Shown here piece after piece: positions 26,109 to 35,015 of a stretch of DNA of 64,000 nt. Each line of letters opens with the position of its first letter. The stretch's first letter is position 1. The stretch is from Arthrobacter sp. APC 3897. Its GTDB lineage: Bacteria; Actinomycetota; Actinomycetes; Actinomycetales; Micrococcaceae. The stretch spans positions 1 through 64,000 of the forward strand of contig NZ_JASDDG010000018.1 of NCBI RefSeq assembly GCF_030407495.1, written 5' to 3'. A model generated the notes under the pieces. It saw only the letters and a list, made by a program, of their open reading frames with translations, had not been told where the DNA came from and made no database searches. The translations under genes were made by a program, and so were the position numbers.

Positions 26109-28317
26109 CGTTCCCCCGGAACTGGACTTCCCGCTCGAACGGCGCATCGGCAAGCCCTCCGCCGCCAAGCTCGACAAGTACCTGGGCCTGAAAACCGTGG
26201 GCGACCTCCTGCACCACTTTCCGCGGCGCTACCTGGAACGCGGGGAACTGACGCCCATCGCGGAGATCCCCTTCGATGAGGAAGTCACCCTGATCGCCCG
26301 GGTGCAGAGCGCCAACGCCCGGCGCATGCAGACCCGCAAGGGGACTCTCCTTGAAGTGGTGGTCACCGATGACGCCTCCGGAGCCCTGGGCCAGCTGCAC
26401 CTGACCTTTTTCAACGGCTGGAACGCTCAGAAGGAACTCACAGTGGGCACCCGCGCCATGTTCTCGGGCAAGGTGGGCGTCTACAAGCAGCAGCTGACGC
26501 TGACCAACCCCAACTACGTGGTGCTCGATGACGAAGCCGACGACGAGGAAATGGCCAAGCGCCCCATCCCCGTCTATCCCGCCACCGCCAAGCTCAACAG
26601 CTGGGACATCAAGAAAGCAGTGGACCTGCTGCTGGACACCATGCAGACCGAACAGCTGCAGGACCCCATTCCCGGGCCCATCCGGAAGACGGAGCACCTG
26701 CTGGGGCTGGCTGAGGCCTACGAGAAGATTCACCGGCCGGCGGAGATCGGGGAGGCGTACAAGGCCCGGCACCGGTTCCGCTACCAGGAAGCTCTGGTGC
26801 TCCAGACGGCGCTGGCCCGCCGCCGCAGCTACGCAGCCAAGGAAGATGCCACAGCGCGCCCGCCCAGCCCGGGCCGCCTGCTGGACAAATTTGATGCATC
26901 CCTGCCGTTCACGCTCACCGACGGCCAGTTCGGCGTCGGCCGTGAGCTCGCGGAGGACCTCGCCCGCCCGCATCCGATGAACCGGCTGCTGCAGGGCGAG
27001 GTGGGTTCCGGCAAGACACTGGTGGCGCTGCGCGCAATGCTCCAGGTGATCGACGCCGGCGGTCAGGCGGCTCTGCTGGCCCCCACCGAGGTCCTCGCGG
27101 CGCAGCACTATGAATCCATCACCAAAACCCTGGGCCCGCTGGGGCAGGGGGGACGGCTGGGGAGCGACGACGACGCCACCCGGGTCACGCTGCTGACCGG
27201 GTCCATGGACACCGGCGGACGCCGTGCCGCTCTGCTGGATGCCGCGGGCGGCGCCGCCGGCATAGTGATCGGCACCCACGCGCTGCTCTCCGAACACGTG
27301 CAGTTCGCGGACCTCGGGCTCGTCGTCGTGGACGAACAGCACCGGTTCGGTGTGGAGCAGCGGGATGTCCTGCGGACCAAGGGCCGCAGTACCCCGCACC
27401 TGCTGGTCATGACGGCCACTCCCATTCCGCGGACCGTGGCCATGACAGTGTTCGGCGATCTGGAAGTCTCTACCCTGACCGAACTGCCGGCCGGACGGGC
27501 ACCTATCTCCACCTTCATGGCGCCGCTGGCCGAGAACCCGGCCTGGGGCCGCCGCATCTGGGAACGCGCCCGCGAGGAGATCGACGCCGGACGGCAGGTG
27601 TACGTGGTCTGCCCCAAGATCGGGGACAAGGAAGAGGAACCGGGAACCGACCTGACCCTGCTGGATTATGGACCGCCCCCGGCCGGAAAAGCGAACAAAC
27701 CGGAGCTGGCATCAGTAGCCGAGATGTACCAGCAGCTCGCCGAGGCGCCGGCGCTCGCGGGCGTCCGGATTGGAGTCCTTCACGGCAGGCTGGATCCCGT
27801 GGACAAGACCGAGACCATGGCGGCGTTTACCCGCGGCGACATTGACCTGCTGATCTCCACCACGGTCATCGAAGTGGGTGTGGACGTCCATAACGCCTCG
27901 CTCATGGTGATCATGGACGCTGACCGTTTCGGCATCTCCCAGCTGCACCAGCTGCGCGGACGGGTGGGCCGCGGCGGCCTGCCAGGCACCTGCCTGCTGG
28001 TCACCCGGCTGGAGCCCGGGCATCCCAGCCGGGAGCGGCTTGAGGCAGTGGCATCCACCACCGACGGTTTTGAGCTCTCCCGCCGGGACCTGGAGCTGCG
28101 CCGTGAAGGGGACATTCTGGGGGCCTCCCAGTCCGGCGGGCGTTCCACGCTGAAACTGCTGCGGGCTATCCAGGACGAGCCGCTGATTGAAAAGGCCCGT
28201 GCTTCCGCCTCAGCCCTGGTGGCGGAGGATCCGGATCTGACGCAGCACCCGGCGCTGAACGAGGCGATCGAGGATTACCTGAACCCGGAGAAGGAAGCCT
28301 TCCTGGACCGCGGCTAG
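26089..28317 (+). CDS. recG: ATP-dependent DNA helicase RecG
   Basis: This 742-residue helicase remodels stalled replication forks and branched recombination intermediates. The N-terminal wedge/OB domain occupies about residues 50-190. Helicase motifs include LLQGEVGSGKTLVALRAM (Walker A), LLAPTEVLAAQHY, VVVDEQHRFGVEQR (motif II), MTATPIPRTVAMT (motif III), STTVIEVGVDVHNASLM and QLRGRVGRGG (motif VI). Two adjacent starts are possible, ATG 26089 and ATG 26098, both inside the end of the DAK2 gene, so translation is probably coupled. The RecG C-terminal helical region is complete. Confidence 0.97.
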   Translation: MRPMKSNVPPELDFPLERRIGKPSAAKLDKYLGLKTVGDLLHHFPRRYLERGELTPIAEIPFDEEVTLIARVQSANARRMQTRKGTLLEVVVTDDASGALGQLHLTFFNGWNAQKELTVGTRAMFSGKVGVYKQQLTLTNPNYVVLDDEADDEEMAKRPIPVYPATAKLNSWDIKKAVDLLLDTMQTEQLQDPIPGPIRKTEHLLGLAEAYEKIHRPAEIGEAYKARHRFRYQEALVLQTALARRRSYAAKEDATARPPSPGRLLDKFDASLPFTLTDGQFGVGRELAEDLARPHPMNRLLQGEVGSGKTLVALRAMLQVIDAGGQAALLAPTEVLAAQHYESITKTLGPLGQGGRLGSDDDATRVTLLTGSMDTGGRRAALLDAAGGAAGIVIGTHALLSEHVQFADLGLVVVDEQHRFGVEQRDVLRTKGRSTPHLLVMTATPIPRTVAMTVFGDLEVSTLTELPAGRAPISTFMAPLAENPAWGRRIWERAREEIDAGRQVYVVCPKIGDKEEEPGTDLTLLDYGPPPAGKANKPELASVAEMYQQLAEAPALAGVRIGVLHGRLDPVDKTETMAAFTRGDIDLLISTTVIEVGVDVHNASLMVIMDADRFGISQLHQLRGRVGRGGLPGTCLLVTRLEPGHPSRERLEAVASTTDGFELSRRDLELRREGDILGASQSGGRSTLKLLRAIQDEPLIEKARASASALVAEDPDLTQHPALNEAIEDYLNPEKEAFLDRG

Positions 28318-28388
28318 GCCGTCCGTGCCCCCGCACAGGCCGCCCCGCAGTGTCCGGGCACCGATTCAAAGCCCGATAAAGTGAACCC

Positions 28389-29003
28389 ATGAGCCGCATC
28401 ATTGCCGGAACCGCCGGCGGAACCTCCCTGACCAGCGTTCCCGGAACAGGAACCCGCCCCACCACGGACCGGGTGAAGGAAGCCCTGTTCTCCCGGCTGG
28501 AGTCCTATGACGTCCTGTCGGGGGCGCGCGTGCTGGATCTCTTTGCCGGTTCCGGCGCCCTGGGCATTGAAAGCGCCAGCCGCGGCGCCGTCTCCGTGGA
28601 CCTGGTGGAGCTGGCCGACAAGGCTGCCGGCACCTGCAGGCAGAACGCAAAACTGATCAATGACGCCGCCGGGCGGCCGGTGGTCAACGTGCACCGCGCC
28701 AAGGCCGACACCTACCTGCTGCGCGTGCCCGCCGAGGTCACCTGGGACCTCGTCTTCCTGGACCCGCCCTATGACCTGGACGAAGAAGACTTGAACTCCG
28801 TGCTGCGGGCACTGCCCCGGCACCTGGCCGAGGGCGCCGTCGTCGTCCTGGAACGCTCCGCCCGCTCACCGGAGCCGGAGTGGCCCGCCGGGATGGAACG
28901 CTTCAGCGAACGCAAGTACGGGGAGACCACGCTGTGGTTCGCTGAACCTGCGCAGGCTTCCGGTGAGGAAGCCGGGGACGCACAGGCGGACGGCGCTTCC
29001 TAG
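28389..29003 (+). CDS. rsmD: 16S rRNA (guanine-966-N2)-methyltransferase RsmD
   Basis: This 204-residue SAM-dependent methyltransferase modifies G966 of 16S rRNA in the small subunit. The N-terminus MSRIIAGTAGGTSL and the TRPTTDRVKEALFSRL segment are characteristic. LDLFAGSGALGIEA-type motif I and LDPPYDLDEED (motif IV, DPPY) follow. It starts 71 bases after recG and is in the usual actinobacterial position. Its last four bases overlap the end of the convergent minus-strand gene. Confidence 0.95.
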   Translation: MSRIIAGTAGGTSLTSVPGTGTRPTTDRVKEALFSRLESYDVLSGARVLDLFAGSGALGIESASRGAVSVDLVELADKAAGTCRQNAKLINDAAGRPVVNVHRAKADTYLLRVPAEVTWDLVFLDPPYDLDEEDLNSVLRALPRHLAEGAVVVLERSARSPEPEWPAGMERFSERKYGETTLWFAEPAQASGEEAGDAQADGAS

Positions 29004-29803
29004 GAACCCGACGCGAAGACGTCCAGCCGTTCACCGGTAAGGACGTCCGCCGGATGCGGTCCCGCGGCCAGGAGCTGCGCGGTCCACTCCTCGGGCCAGG
29101 GGAAGGCCGTGGCGGCCAGCACTATGTTGCCCGGGTAGCGTCCGGTGAACATGGACTTTTCCGCCAGTGCCGCGAAGCCTGCCCGGGGGATGCCCGCCAT
29201 CCCCTCCTGGACGGCGCGGACCTGCCGCCGGCAGAAAGCCAGCCCCGGATCGTCTCCCACATTCACCAGCAGCACCCCCGCAGGAGAAAGCAGGGCCGCG
29301 GCTTCGGCGTAGAACTCCGGCGTGGTCAGGTGCTCGGGTGCGTCGGCTCCGGCGAAGACATCGAGGACGATGGCGTCGAAGGACCCCGGTTCCCAGCGGG
29401 ACAGGGCATCCCGGGCGTCTCCGATGACGGTCTCCAGCACGGTTCCCTCCGGCAGCGGCAGATGCGCCAGCACAAAGTCCAGCAGTTCCCGCTCCAGCTC
29501 CACGGCCGCCTGTTCCGAGCCGGGCCGGGTGGCCTGCAGATAGCGGGTGAGGGTCAGCGCGCCTGCACCCAGATGCAGGGTCCGCAGCGGCCGGCCGGCG
29601 GGGGCGGCCAGGTCCAGCACGTTCCCGATCCGCCGCAGGTACTCGTAGAAGATCTCCTCCGGGTGGGCCAGATTCACATGTGACTGTTCGGCGCCGCGGA
29701 TGCTCAGCACCCGGGCACCCGGGGTGAAGCCGTCCTCGGTGATGGTGGCGTGGGCACCTATGCCGCGCAGCAGCCGGGACGGGATTTTATCCTGGGCAGC
29801 CAT
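29000..29803 (-). CDS. Spermidine synthase-like methyltransferase-fold protein
   Basis: This 267-residue soluble protein has a Rossmann SAM-binding core: LRTLHLGAGALTLTRYL (glycine loop), AAVELERELLDFV (acidic end of strand 2), IGDARDAL, and FDAIVLDVFAGADAPEHL. It is homologous to the spermidine/spermine synthase fold. The aminopropyltransferase active-site Asp pattern is not clear, and many actinobacterial relatives have no proven polyamine activity. The ATG at 29803 overlaps the stop of the aminotransferase gene (ATGA on the minus strand), so they form a two-gene operon. The substrate is unknown. Confidence 0.8.
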   Translation of the reverse strand: MAAQDKIPSRLLRGIGAHATITEDGFTPGARVLSIRGAEQSHVNLAHPEEIFYEYLRRIGNVLDLAAPAGRPLRTLHLGAGALTLTRYLQATRPGSEQAAVELERELLDFVLAHLPLPEGTVLETVIGDARDALSRWEPGSFDAIVLDVFAGADAPEHLTTPEFYAEAAALLSPAGVLLVNVGDDPGLAFCRRQVRAVQEGMAGIPRAGFAALAEKSMFTGRYPGNIVLAATAFPWPEEWTAQLLAAGPHPADVLTGERLDVFASGS

Positions 29804-31047
29804 CAGAGCACCTGACCCAGCTTCGAGATGCGCTCGGCGGCTTCCTGCAGTACTTCTGTCTTCTTGCAGAAGGCGAACCGCAGCAGCGAACCCGTCCGGC
29901 GGGCGCCGTCGTCGTGGCAGAAGACGGCCACTGGAATGGCGCCCACGCCCACCAGCTCGGGCAGCCGGCGGGCCAGCGCAGTGGCATCGGTGATGCCCAG
30001 GGGCGCGACGTCGGCATTGACGAAGTAGGTGCCCTGCGGTTCAAAGACGGTCAGCCCGGCGGCCCGCAGTCCCTCGCTGAGGACATCCCGTTTGTTCTGC
30101 AGGGTGGTGGCGATGCCGGTAAAGAATTCATCCTCCATCCCCAGACCGAGGGCGATGGCGCCCTGGAACGGAGTTCCGGAGCTGTAGCTGAGGAACGACT
30201 TCACCGCACGGACGGCGGCCACCAGGTCCGCAGGCCCGGACAGCCAGCCGATCTTCCAGCCGGTGAAGGAGAAGGACTTGCCCGCGGAGGAGATGGTCAG
30301 AGTGCGTTCAGCAGCCCCGGGAAGGGTTGCGACGGGGATATGCCGGGGACCGAAGGTGAGGTGCTCGTACACCTCGTCAGTGACAATCACGGCGTTGTAC
30401 TTGGCGGCAAGCTCCACAATCCGCTGCAGTGTTTCGGCGGGAAACACCGCGCCGGTGGGATTGTGCGGATTGTTCACCAGCACCACGCGCGTGCGCTCGG
30501 TAAAGGCATCCTCCAGTGTGGCGAGGTCCGGCTGGAAGTCCGGTGCGAGCAGCGGCGCCGTGGTGTGTGCGGCACCGCTGAGGCCGATGACCGCCCCGTA
30601 GGAGTCGTAGAACGGTTCAAACGTCAGGACCTCATCACCCGGGCCGGTGAGCGCGAGGAGCGCGGCGGCAATGGCTTCAGTGGCCCCGGTGCTGACAATG
30701 ATCTGGGTGTCCGGATCCAGGGACAGGCCGTAGAAACGCTCCTGGTGGGCCGCGACGGCGTTGCGCAGCACCGGCAGGCCCTGTCCCGGTGCGTACTGGT
30801 TGGCCCCCGCGCTGATCGCCTCGCGGGCTGCCTCGCGGATGACCGACGGCCCGTCCTCGTCAGGGAATCCCTGACCCAGGTTGATGGCGTTGTGCTTGCC
30901 GGACAGCACCGTGATCTCCTCGAAAATGGTCACCCCCAGGGCGCCGTCAGAACCGAGCAGATTGGCGCCGGCGGCTGTGCGCTGCCAGGGCGGGGTGCCC
31001 GAAGCCGAAGCGGAGCGGAGAAGGGGAGTGCGGTCGAGAGAGCTCAT
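29803..31047 (-). CDS. Pyridoxal-phosphate aminotransferase, class I/II (DapC/kynurenine aminotransferase-like)
   Basis: I take ATG 31047 as the start (414 residues, MSSLDRTPLLRSAS). The frame stays open further upstream but without family resemblance. Fold-type I motifs are INLGQGFPDEDGP, ANQYAPGQGLPVLRNAVAAH, VSTGATEAIAAAL, VNNPHNPTGAV, VTDEVYEHL (the Asp binding the PLP pyridine N) and SSAGKSFSFTGWKIGW (Schiff-base Lys). The family includes N-succinyldiaminopimelate, methionine and kynurenine aminotransferases, and the sequence alone does not separate them. The spermidine-synthase-like gene follows with a one-base overlap. Confidence 0.9.
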   Translation of the reverse strand: MSSLDRTPLLRSASASGTPPWQRTAAGANLLGSDGALGVTIFEEITVLSGKHNAINLGQGFPDEDGPSVIREAAREAISAGANQYAPGQGLPVLRNAVAAHQERFYGLSLDPDTQIIVSTGATEAIAAALLALTGPGDEVLTFEPFYDSYGAVIGLSGAAHTTAPLLAPDFQPDLATLEDAFTERTRVVLVNNPHNPTGAVFPAETLQRIVELAAKYNAVIVTDEVYEHLTFGPRHIPVATLPGAAERTLTISSAGKSFSFTGWKIGWLSGPADLVAAVRAVKSFLSYSSGTPFQGAIALGLGMEDEFFTGIATTLQNKRDVLSEGLRAAGLTVFEPQGTYFVNADVAPLGITDATALARRLPELVGVGAIPVAVFCHDDGARRTGSLLRFAFCKKTEVLQEAAERISKLGQVL

Positions 31048-31101
31048 GCCTACCAGTATTCCAGTATCGGAAATTTTGCATTTGTCCTGGCTCCTGCCGG
31101 C

Positions 31102-31142
31102 CTGGTTGTCAGCAACGGATGAGACAACCAGGGACTGTCTCA
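31102..31142 (+). promoter_or_regulatory. Two mutually exclusive hairpins upstream of the orphan gene
   Basis: CTGGTTGTC (31102-31110) can pair with GACAACCAG (31123-31131). TGAGACA (31120-31126), which overlaps the right arm, can instead pair with TGTCTCA (31136-31142). The element lies between divergent genes and might act on RNA or as a protein site. No function is proven. Confidence 0.3.
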
Positions 31143-31291
31143 CTGCAGGGCAAACGTACCTGCGAGTACGCTCTGCGCTCCGGCAATGAGCGGCCTGATT
31201 AGGGTGGCTGATACGTGTAGTGTTTACGCTAATAATTGGGAAATACCTCAGTTGTCAAACGCCGTTATTCTCAATCGTTAGGAGCTAAATA

Positions 31292-31690
31292 GTGCCAGCG
31301 AAAGATATCCTTACCGAGCTCGCTTCAGATCTTGAACGCTCGGTAAGGCTGACCAGTACCAGCACTAGAATTTGGGTATATAAGTCCAAAGCGGCTGTGA
31401 TTGACTTTTCAATCGAGGGGCTTGACTTTGCTCTAGATCTCACCACCGATCAAGGGGCCTTGACTGCGAGTGTTCTAGGACGAAGTGATGAAGGTCGAGA
31501 GATTCTGAAGAATGCCTTTACCGATAGATATGAAATGCTGGCCATGGGCGGAGGGCGTCACATTATGGGGCGGCTCAAAGATGCTTATGAATTTCCTGAA
31601 GCTGCCGCTGAACAGTGTTACCAGTGGATTTTAGAAACACGCAGGCTCGTATCGGCTCAGACACACGCTGGCACCGAACTGACCGTGTGA
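31292..31690 (+). CDS. Orphan protein of unknown function in A+T-richer DNA
   Basis: A 132-residue product starts at GTG 31292, seven bases after a good AGGAG (31280-31284), so the gene looks expressed. It is soluble, with mixed alpha/beta appearance (RIWVYKSKAAVIDFSIEGLD, then GREILKNAFTDRYEMLAMGG and a helical C-terminus with CYQWILETRR). I recognise no family. Its codons and the 100 bases upstream are visibly richer in A and T than recG, coaD and other neighbours, which suggests recent acquisition. It sits alone between the divergent aminotransferase gene and coaD. Confidence 0.7.
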   Translation: MPAKDILTELASDLERSVRLTSTSTRIWVYKSKAAVIDFSIEGLDFALDLTTDQGALTASVLGRSDEGREILKNAFTDRYEMLAMGGGRHIMGRLKDAYEFPEAAAEQCYQWILETRRLVSAQTHAGTELTV

Positions 31691-31778
31691 TCCGGAGTAC
31701 CGGCCGGTTGCGCTGCTGCTGCCGCACTCAAACAGCGGGTGCACGCGCTTTCATGCCGGAACCGGGTAGATTCGACCT

Positions 31779-32258
31779 ATGCGACGCGCTGTATGCCCCG
31801 GATCCTATGACCCCCTCCATAACGGACACGTGGAGGTGATCGCGCGGGCTGCCAGCCTGTTCGACGAAGTCCTTGTAGCGGTGTCCACTAATTACGCGAA
31901 GAAATACCGGTTTTCCGGCGACGAACGGCTGGCCATGGCACGGGAGACCCTCGGCGGGCTGCGCGGCGTTTCAGTGGTGCCGATGGGGGAGGGGCTGCTG
32001 GCGGATTTCTGCCGCGAACACGGCGTGAACGCCATCGTCAAGGGACTGCGGTCGGTGCAGGACTACCAGTACGAGCTGCCAATGGCGGTGATGAACCGGC
32101 ACCTGACCGGCATCGAGACCGTGTTCCTGCCGGCCGAGAGCCGTTACACGCACCTGTCCTCAAGTCTTATCAAGGAAGTTTCCTCCCTGGGCGGTGACAT
32201 TTCGGAACTGGTGCCCCGCGCTGCGTACCGCCGCCTGTACCAGGAACAGGGCGCTTAG
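31779..32258 (+). CDS. coaD: Pantetheine-phosphate adenylyltransferase
   Basis: This 159-residue enzyme transfers AMP from ATP to 4'-phosphopantetheine, the fourth step of CoA synthesis. The nucleotidyltransferase signature PGSYDPLHNGHVEV (HXGH type) lies at residues 7-20. IVKGLRSVQDYQYELPMAVM and the C-terminal YTHLSSSLIKEV, equivalent to the ISST motif, confirm the family. The length is normal. It is followed after four bases by the decayed pyruvyl transferase reading frame. Confidence 0.97.
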   Translation: MRRAVCPGSYDPLHNGHVEVIARAASLFDEVLVAVSTNYAKKYRFSGDERLAMARETLGGLRGVSVVPMGEGLLADFCREHGVNAIVKGLRSVQDYQYELPMAVMNRHLTGIETVFLPAESRYTHLSSSLIKEVSSLGGDISELVPRAAYRRLYQEQGA

Positions 32259-32262
32259 CGGT

Positions 32263-33316
32263 ATGCCGCCGAGGGTCCGCCCGCTGCCCCCGGAGAAGCA
32301 GGCACCGGAGTTTTTGGTCCGTGAGCTGGAGTTCGCGGACCCGGGGGTTTCCGGTCTGGCAGGCGCCCGGCTGGCGCTGGAGCTCGTTGAAGTGAACGAC
32401 GGCGCTGCCGGACTCCGGACAGCCGTTTCCGTGCGTGCCGTTTCCAAGGACGGCGGGGGAGCGGAAAGCGCGGCCCCGGAGGCGCACCCCGGCGCAGCGC
32501 TGCTCCGTAACGCCCTGCTGGGCGAATCCTGCCTTGTCCGTGACGAGGAGCCCCCGGCGGGATCCGGCACCGAGCGGCACCTGGTGTCCTGCCTGCCTGC
32601 CGAGGCCGCACCCGAGCGGCAGCGCGCGGCGCTGGAAGAGGTCCGACGGCGCTCCCGGCGATGCTGGGGCCGTCGGCCGCCGTGGCGTCCGGGTCCCGGC
32701 AGCTCCCGGAAGGCTGCGTCAACCTGCTGTGGTGGGATGAGCGCGCGAACTTCGGAGACGCCGTCGGGCCCTGGCTGGTCCGGCGGATCAGCGGACTGAC
32801 TGGAGCCGGCGGAGACTGAACGGCTGGCCGGCCTGCGCGGCGTGGGGGTCCATGCCGTCCGCGGCGCACTGACCGCTGCCGAGCTGCGCTCGAAGCTGGG
32901 CTGGAGGGTCCCTGAAGTCTACGGCGACCCGGCGCTGCTGCGGACTGTTCCCGGATAGCGGGGACCCGGGGGTCCATGTTGTGGATGCCAGGCAGGGAAT
33001 GGAACAGGTGGTTCGGGAGATTGCCGGATCCCGGGCCTGCGTCTCCAGCTCGCTGCACGGGATTATTGTGGCCCAGGCCTACGGGGTGCCGTGGGTTTGG
33101 GTACGAGTCAGAGATGCCGTAATTGCCGGGGATACCTTCAAATGCCGGGACTTCTTCACCACTCTGGAGGAATCCTCAGTGGCCCGTGTGGACGTTACCG
33201 CGGCCCGGGCGCGCACGCTGGACCCCATGCGTCTTGCCCGCCGTGCGTCCCTGCCGCGGCTGCGCATTTCCCTGGATGCGCTGGAGGACGCTTTCCCAAT
33301 GCCGCGGCGGACTTAG
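32263..33316 (+). pseudogene. Polysaccharide pyruvyl transferase, broken by frameshifts and deletions
   Basis: Pieces of one protein occur in all three plus frames. An opening frame runs from ATG 32263 to about 32700. In another frame 32718-32816 reads VNLLWWDERANFGDAVGPWL and ends at TGA. 32821-32958 reads VHAVRGALTAAELRSKLGW and then PEVYGDPALLRTVPG before TAG. From about 32970 to the stop at 33314-33316 a third frame gives the conserved end: SRACVSSSLHGIIVAQAYGV, then FFTTLEESSVARVDV. Intact relatives are one chain of about 300 residues, and segments on both sides of the GDP motif are missing here. The family attaches pyruvate ketals to wall polymers. The N-terminal 140 residues are not recognised. 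Confidence 0.8.
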
Positions 33317-33957
33317 ACGGCGTTGGAGCAGGCCGGGCGGAGCACCGCGGCGGCCAGTCCGCCGGTTTCCTCCACAAACCTGTCCAGCCACTGCTTGGCA
33401 GAGAGGTCCGGTTCCGACGCCACCATGGTGACCTTCGCCGTCGTGCATTGGCTGAGGTTGGTTTCCGCCCGCAGCAGGTGATAGCGGGAGGTGACCACAA
33501 TGAGCTCGTCCCAGCCGTTGTCCGCGGCCAGGCGGGCGACGGCGCGGGCCTCGCCGCGCGTGGTCATGGGCTCGGGGAAGAAGCAGGTTACGACGGCGCT
33601 GGCGGGATCCCCCGTGACCGTGTCGCCGGCCATGTAGTCGCAGTACTGATCCGTCACCACGTTCCCCGGCGTTTCCGTGCTGGAGAGCACCAGATCCGGT
33701 GCGGCACCCGAGCGGACCAGGCTGCGCCCTACGGGAAAGCGCTCGGAGGCTGCTCCCGCCAGGACCACCACGGCGTCGGCCCTGCCCGCGTTGTCCGGGG
33801 AAGCAGCCTGCGGATAAAAGAAGAGGTTGGCGGCGGCGAAAAGCCACACGAACAGTACCGACGCAATGCCGGCCGCGGCCGCGTCCACGCTTCGGGGAAC
33901 TCCGCGCTGCAGCCGGAGCACCAAGCGGTGCGGCAGGGTGCGGAGGGCGGTCAGCAT
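33313..33957 (-). CDS. DUF218 (SanA/ElyC/YdcF-like) membrane-anchored protein
   Basis: This 214-residue protein has one N-terminal hydrophobic helix (AAAAGIASVLFVWLFAAANL) followed by a DUF218 domain outside the membrane. Family motifs are AVVVLAGAASERFPVGRSLV, EPMTTRGEARAVARLAADNG and ELIVVTSRYHLLRA, which carry the conserved Glu, Thr-Arg and Ser-Arg-His residues. Relatives act in envelope integrity (ElyC, SanA), but the reaction is unclear. The C-terminal codons overlap the end of the convergent pyruvyl transferase pseudogene by four bases. Confidence 0.82.
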   Translation of the reverse strand: MLTALRTLPHRLVLRLQRGVPRSVDAAAAGIASVLFVWLFAAANLFFYPQAASPDNAGRADAVVVLAGAASERFPVGRSLVRSGAAPDLVLSSTETPGNVVTDQYCDYMAGDTVTGDPASAVVTCFFPEPMTTRGEARAVARLAADNGWDELIVVTSRYHLLRAETNLSQCTTAKVTMVASEPDLSAKQWLDRFVEETGGLAAAVLRPACSNAV

Positions 33958-34069
33958 TCCGTCAGCCTATGCGAGCAGGAGGTGCTCCGGTAAACCACTT
34001 GCCGCTTGGCCTGTAAACTGGAATGAGCAGTCCGTGCCCTGCCCGTTTTGGTGCCTGGTGCGGCGCAGT

Positions 34070-34099
34070 TTGAGAGAATCGGCCGTATCAGGCTAAGAT
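34070..34099 (+). promoter_or_regulatory. Candidate sigma-70-type promoter for DUF177-rpmF
   Basis: TTGAGA (34070-34075) and TAAGAT (34094-34099) are separated by 18 bases. They lie 32 bases before the AGGAG ribosome-binding site at 34122-34126 that serves the DUF177 gene. Confidence 0.4.
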
Positions 34100-34170
34100 G
34101 ATATGTCGGTCTATGTTCTACAGGAGTTCTCATTAGCGTTCAGTCGCGGATTAATCCGGGTTCGTCGCCC

Positions 34171-34737
34171 TTGACCATTAGTGTCAAGGATCTCGGGCGC
34201 AGCCCGGGAGTCATGCGGACTATGCATGAACATGTTCCGGCACCGAAGGACTTCGGTGTTGCGCTTATCGGCGTGCCGGAAGGAGCAGATCTTGATCTGG
34301 ACCTGAGGTTCGAAGCCGTGCACGAGGGGATTTTAGTATCCGGAACCGTCATCGCTCCTGTTAAGGGAGAATGCGGACGGTGCCTGAAGCCCATCGCGTA
34401 CGACGAAGAAGTCGATGTGCAGGAACTCTTCTACTACGAGGACGCTGAGTCCTTTGGAACAGAAGAGGAAGAAGAGCAACACCGGATCGAGCGAGATGTC
34501 ATCGATCTTGAGCCGGTTTTGCGGGACGCAGTGGTTACCACCCTGCCGTTCCAGCCGGTGTGCCGGGAGGACTGCGAAGGCCTTTGCTCCGAATGCGGAG
34601 CGCGCCTTGAGGAGGATCCGGGTCACCACCACGAAACAGTGGATCCTCGCTGGGCAGCCCTCTCCGGGCTGGCTGGCAGCGCCGCAGACAATTCTGCGGC
34701 AACAAGTACAGAGTCAGACGAGAGAGAAGAGAGTTAG
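34171..34737 (+). CDS. DUF177/YceD family protein (23S rRNA accumulation-associated)
   Basis: This 188-residue acidic protein is encoded directly before rpmF, the universal context of YceD. Motifs are [17 protein letters not shown] in the middle and the Cys pairs [13 protein letters not shown] near residue 133, likely a metal site. The start is uncertain. TTG 34171 has no ribosome-binding site, whereas the same frame continues upstream to an ATT codon at 34132 placed five bases after AGGAG (34122-34126). That start would add ISVQSRINPGSSP. No ATG, GTG or TTG exists in that extension. ATG 34213 is a poorer choice because it cuts conserved sequence. The rpmF gene follows after two bases. Confidence 0.85.
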   Translation: MTISVKDLGRSPGVMRTMHEHVPAPKDFGVALIGVPEGADLDLDLRFEAVHEGILVSGTVIAPVKGECGRCLKPIAYDEEVDVQELFYYEDAESFGTEEEEEQHRIERDVIDLEPVLRDAVVTTLPFQPVCREDCEGLCSECGARLEEDPGHHHETVDPRWAALSGLAGSAADNSAATSTESDEREES

Positions 34738-34739
34738 TC

Positions 34740-34943
34740 GTGGCTGTTCCCAAGCGGAAAATGTCCCGCTCGAATACGCGTGCACGCCGGTCCCAGTGGA
34801 AGGCAACTGCCCCCAACCTGGTGAAGACCGTTGAGAACGGCCGCGTTACCTACAGCCTGCCTCACCAGGCCAAGGTCGTGACCGACTCAGCTGGTACCGC
34901 GCTGTTCCTTGAATACAAGGGCCGCAAGGTAGCGGACGTCTAA
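34740..34943 (+). CDS. rpmF: 50S ribosomal protein L32
   Basis: This 67-residue basic protein ([20 protein letters not shown]) is of the usual L32 length. The start is GTG 34740, two bases after the DUF177 stop. The zinc-binding Cys residues found in some L32 proteins are absent, so this is the Cys-free form. It is co-transcribed with DUF177, and rnc follows. Confidence 0.97.
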   Translation: MAVPKRKMSRSNTRARRSQWKATAPNLVKTVENGRVTYSLPHQAKVVTDSAGTALFLEYKGRKVADV

Positions 34944-35015
34944 AACAGTGTTCCTTTCCCGGTGTGGCGAGCCGGACCGGGACTTGAATACTGCTTTTCG
35001 GGTCAGAACCAAAAA

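Noticed and set aside
32255-33058. 267-codon minus-strand frame covering the pyruvyl transferase remnant
   Set aside because: It is Arg/Pro/Ala-rich without a domain. The plus-strand pieces align in order with one known family, which explains the region better.
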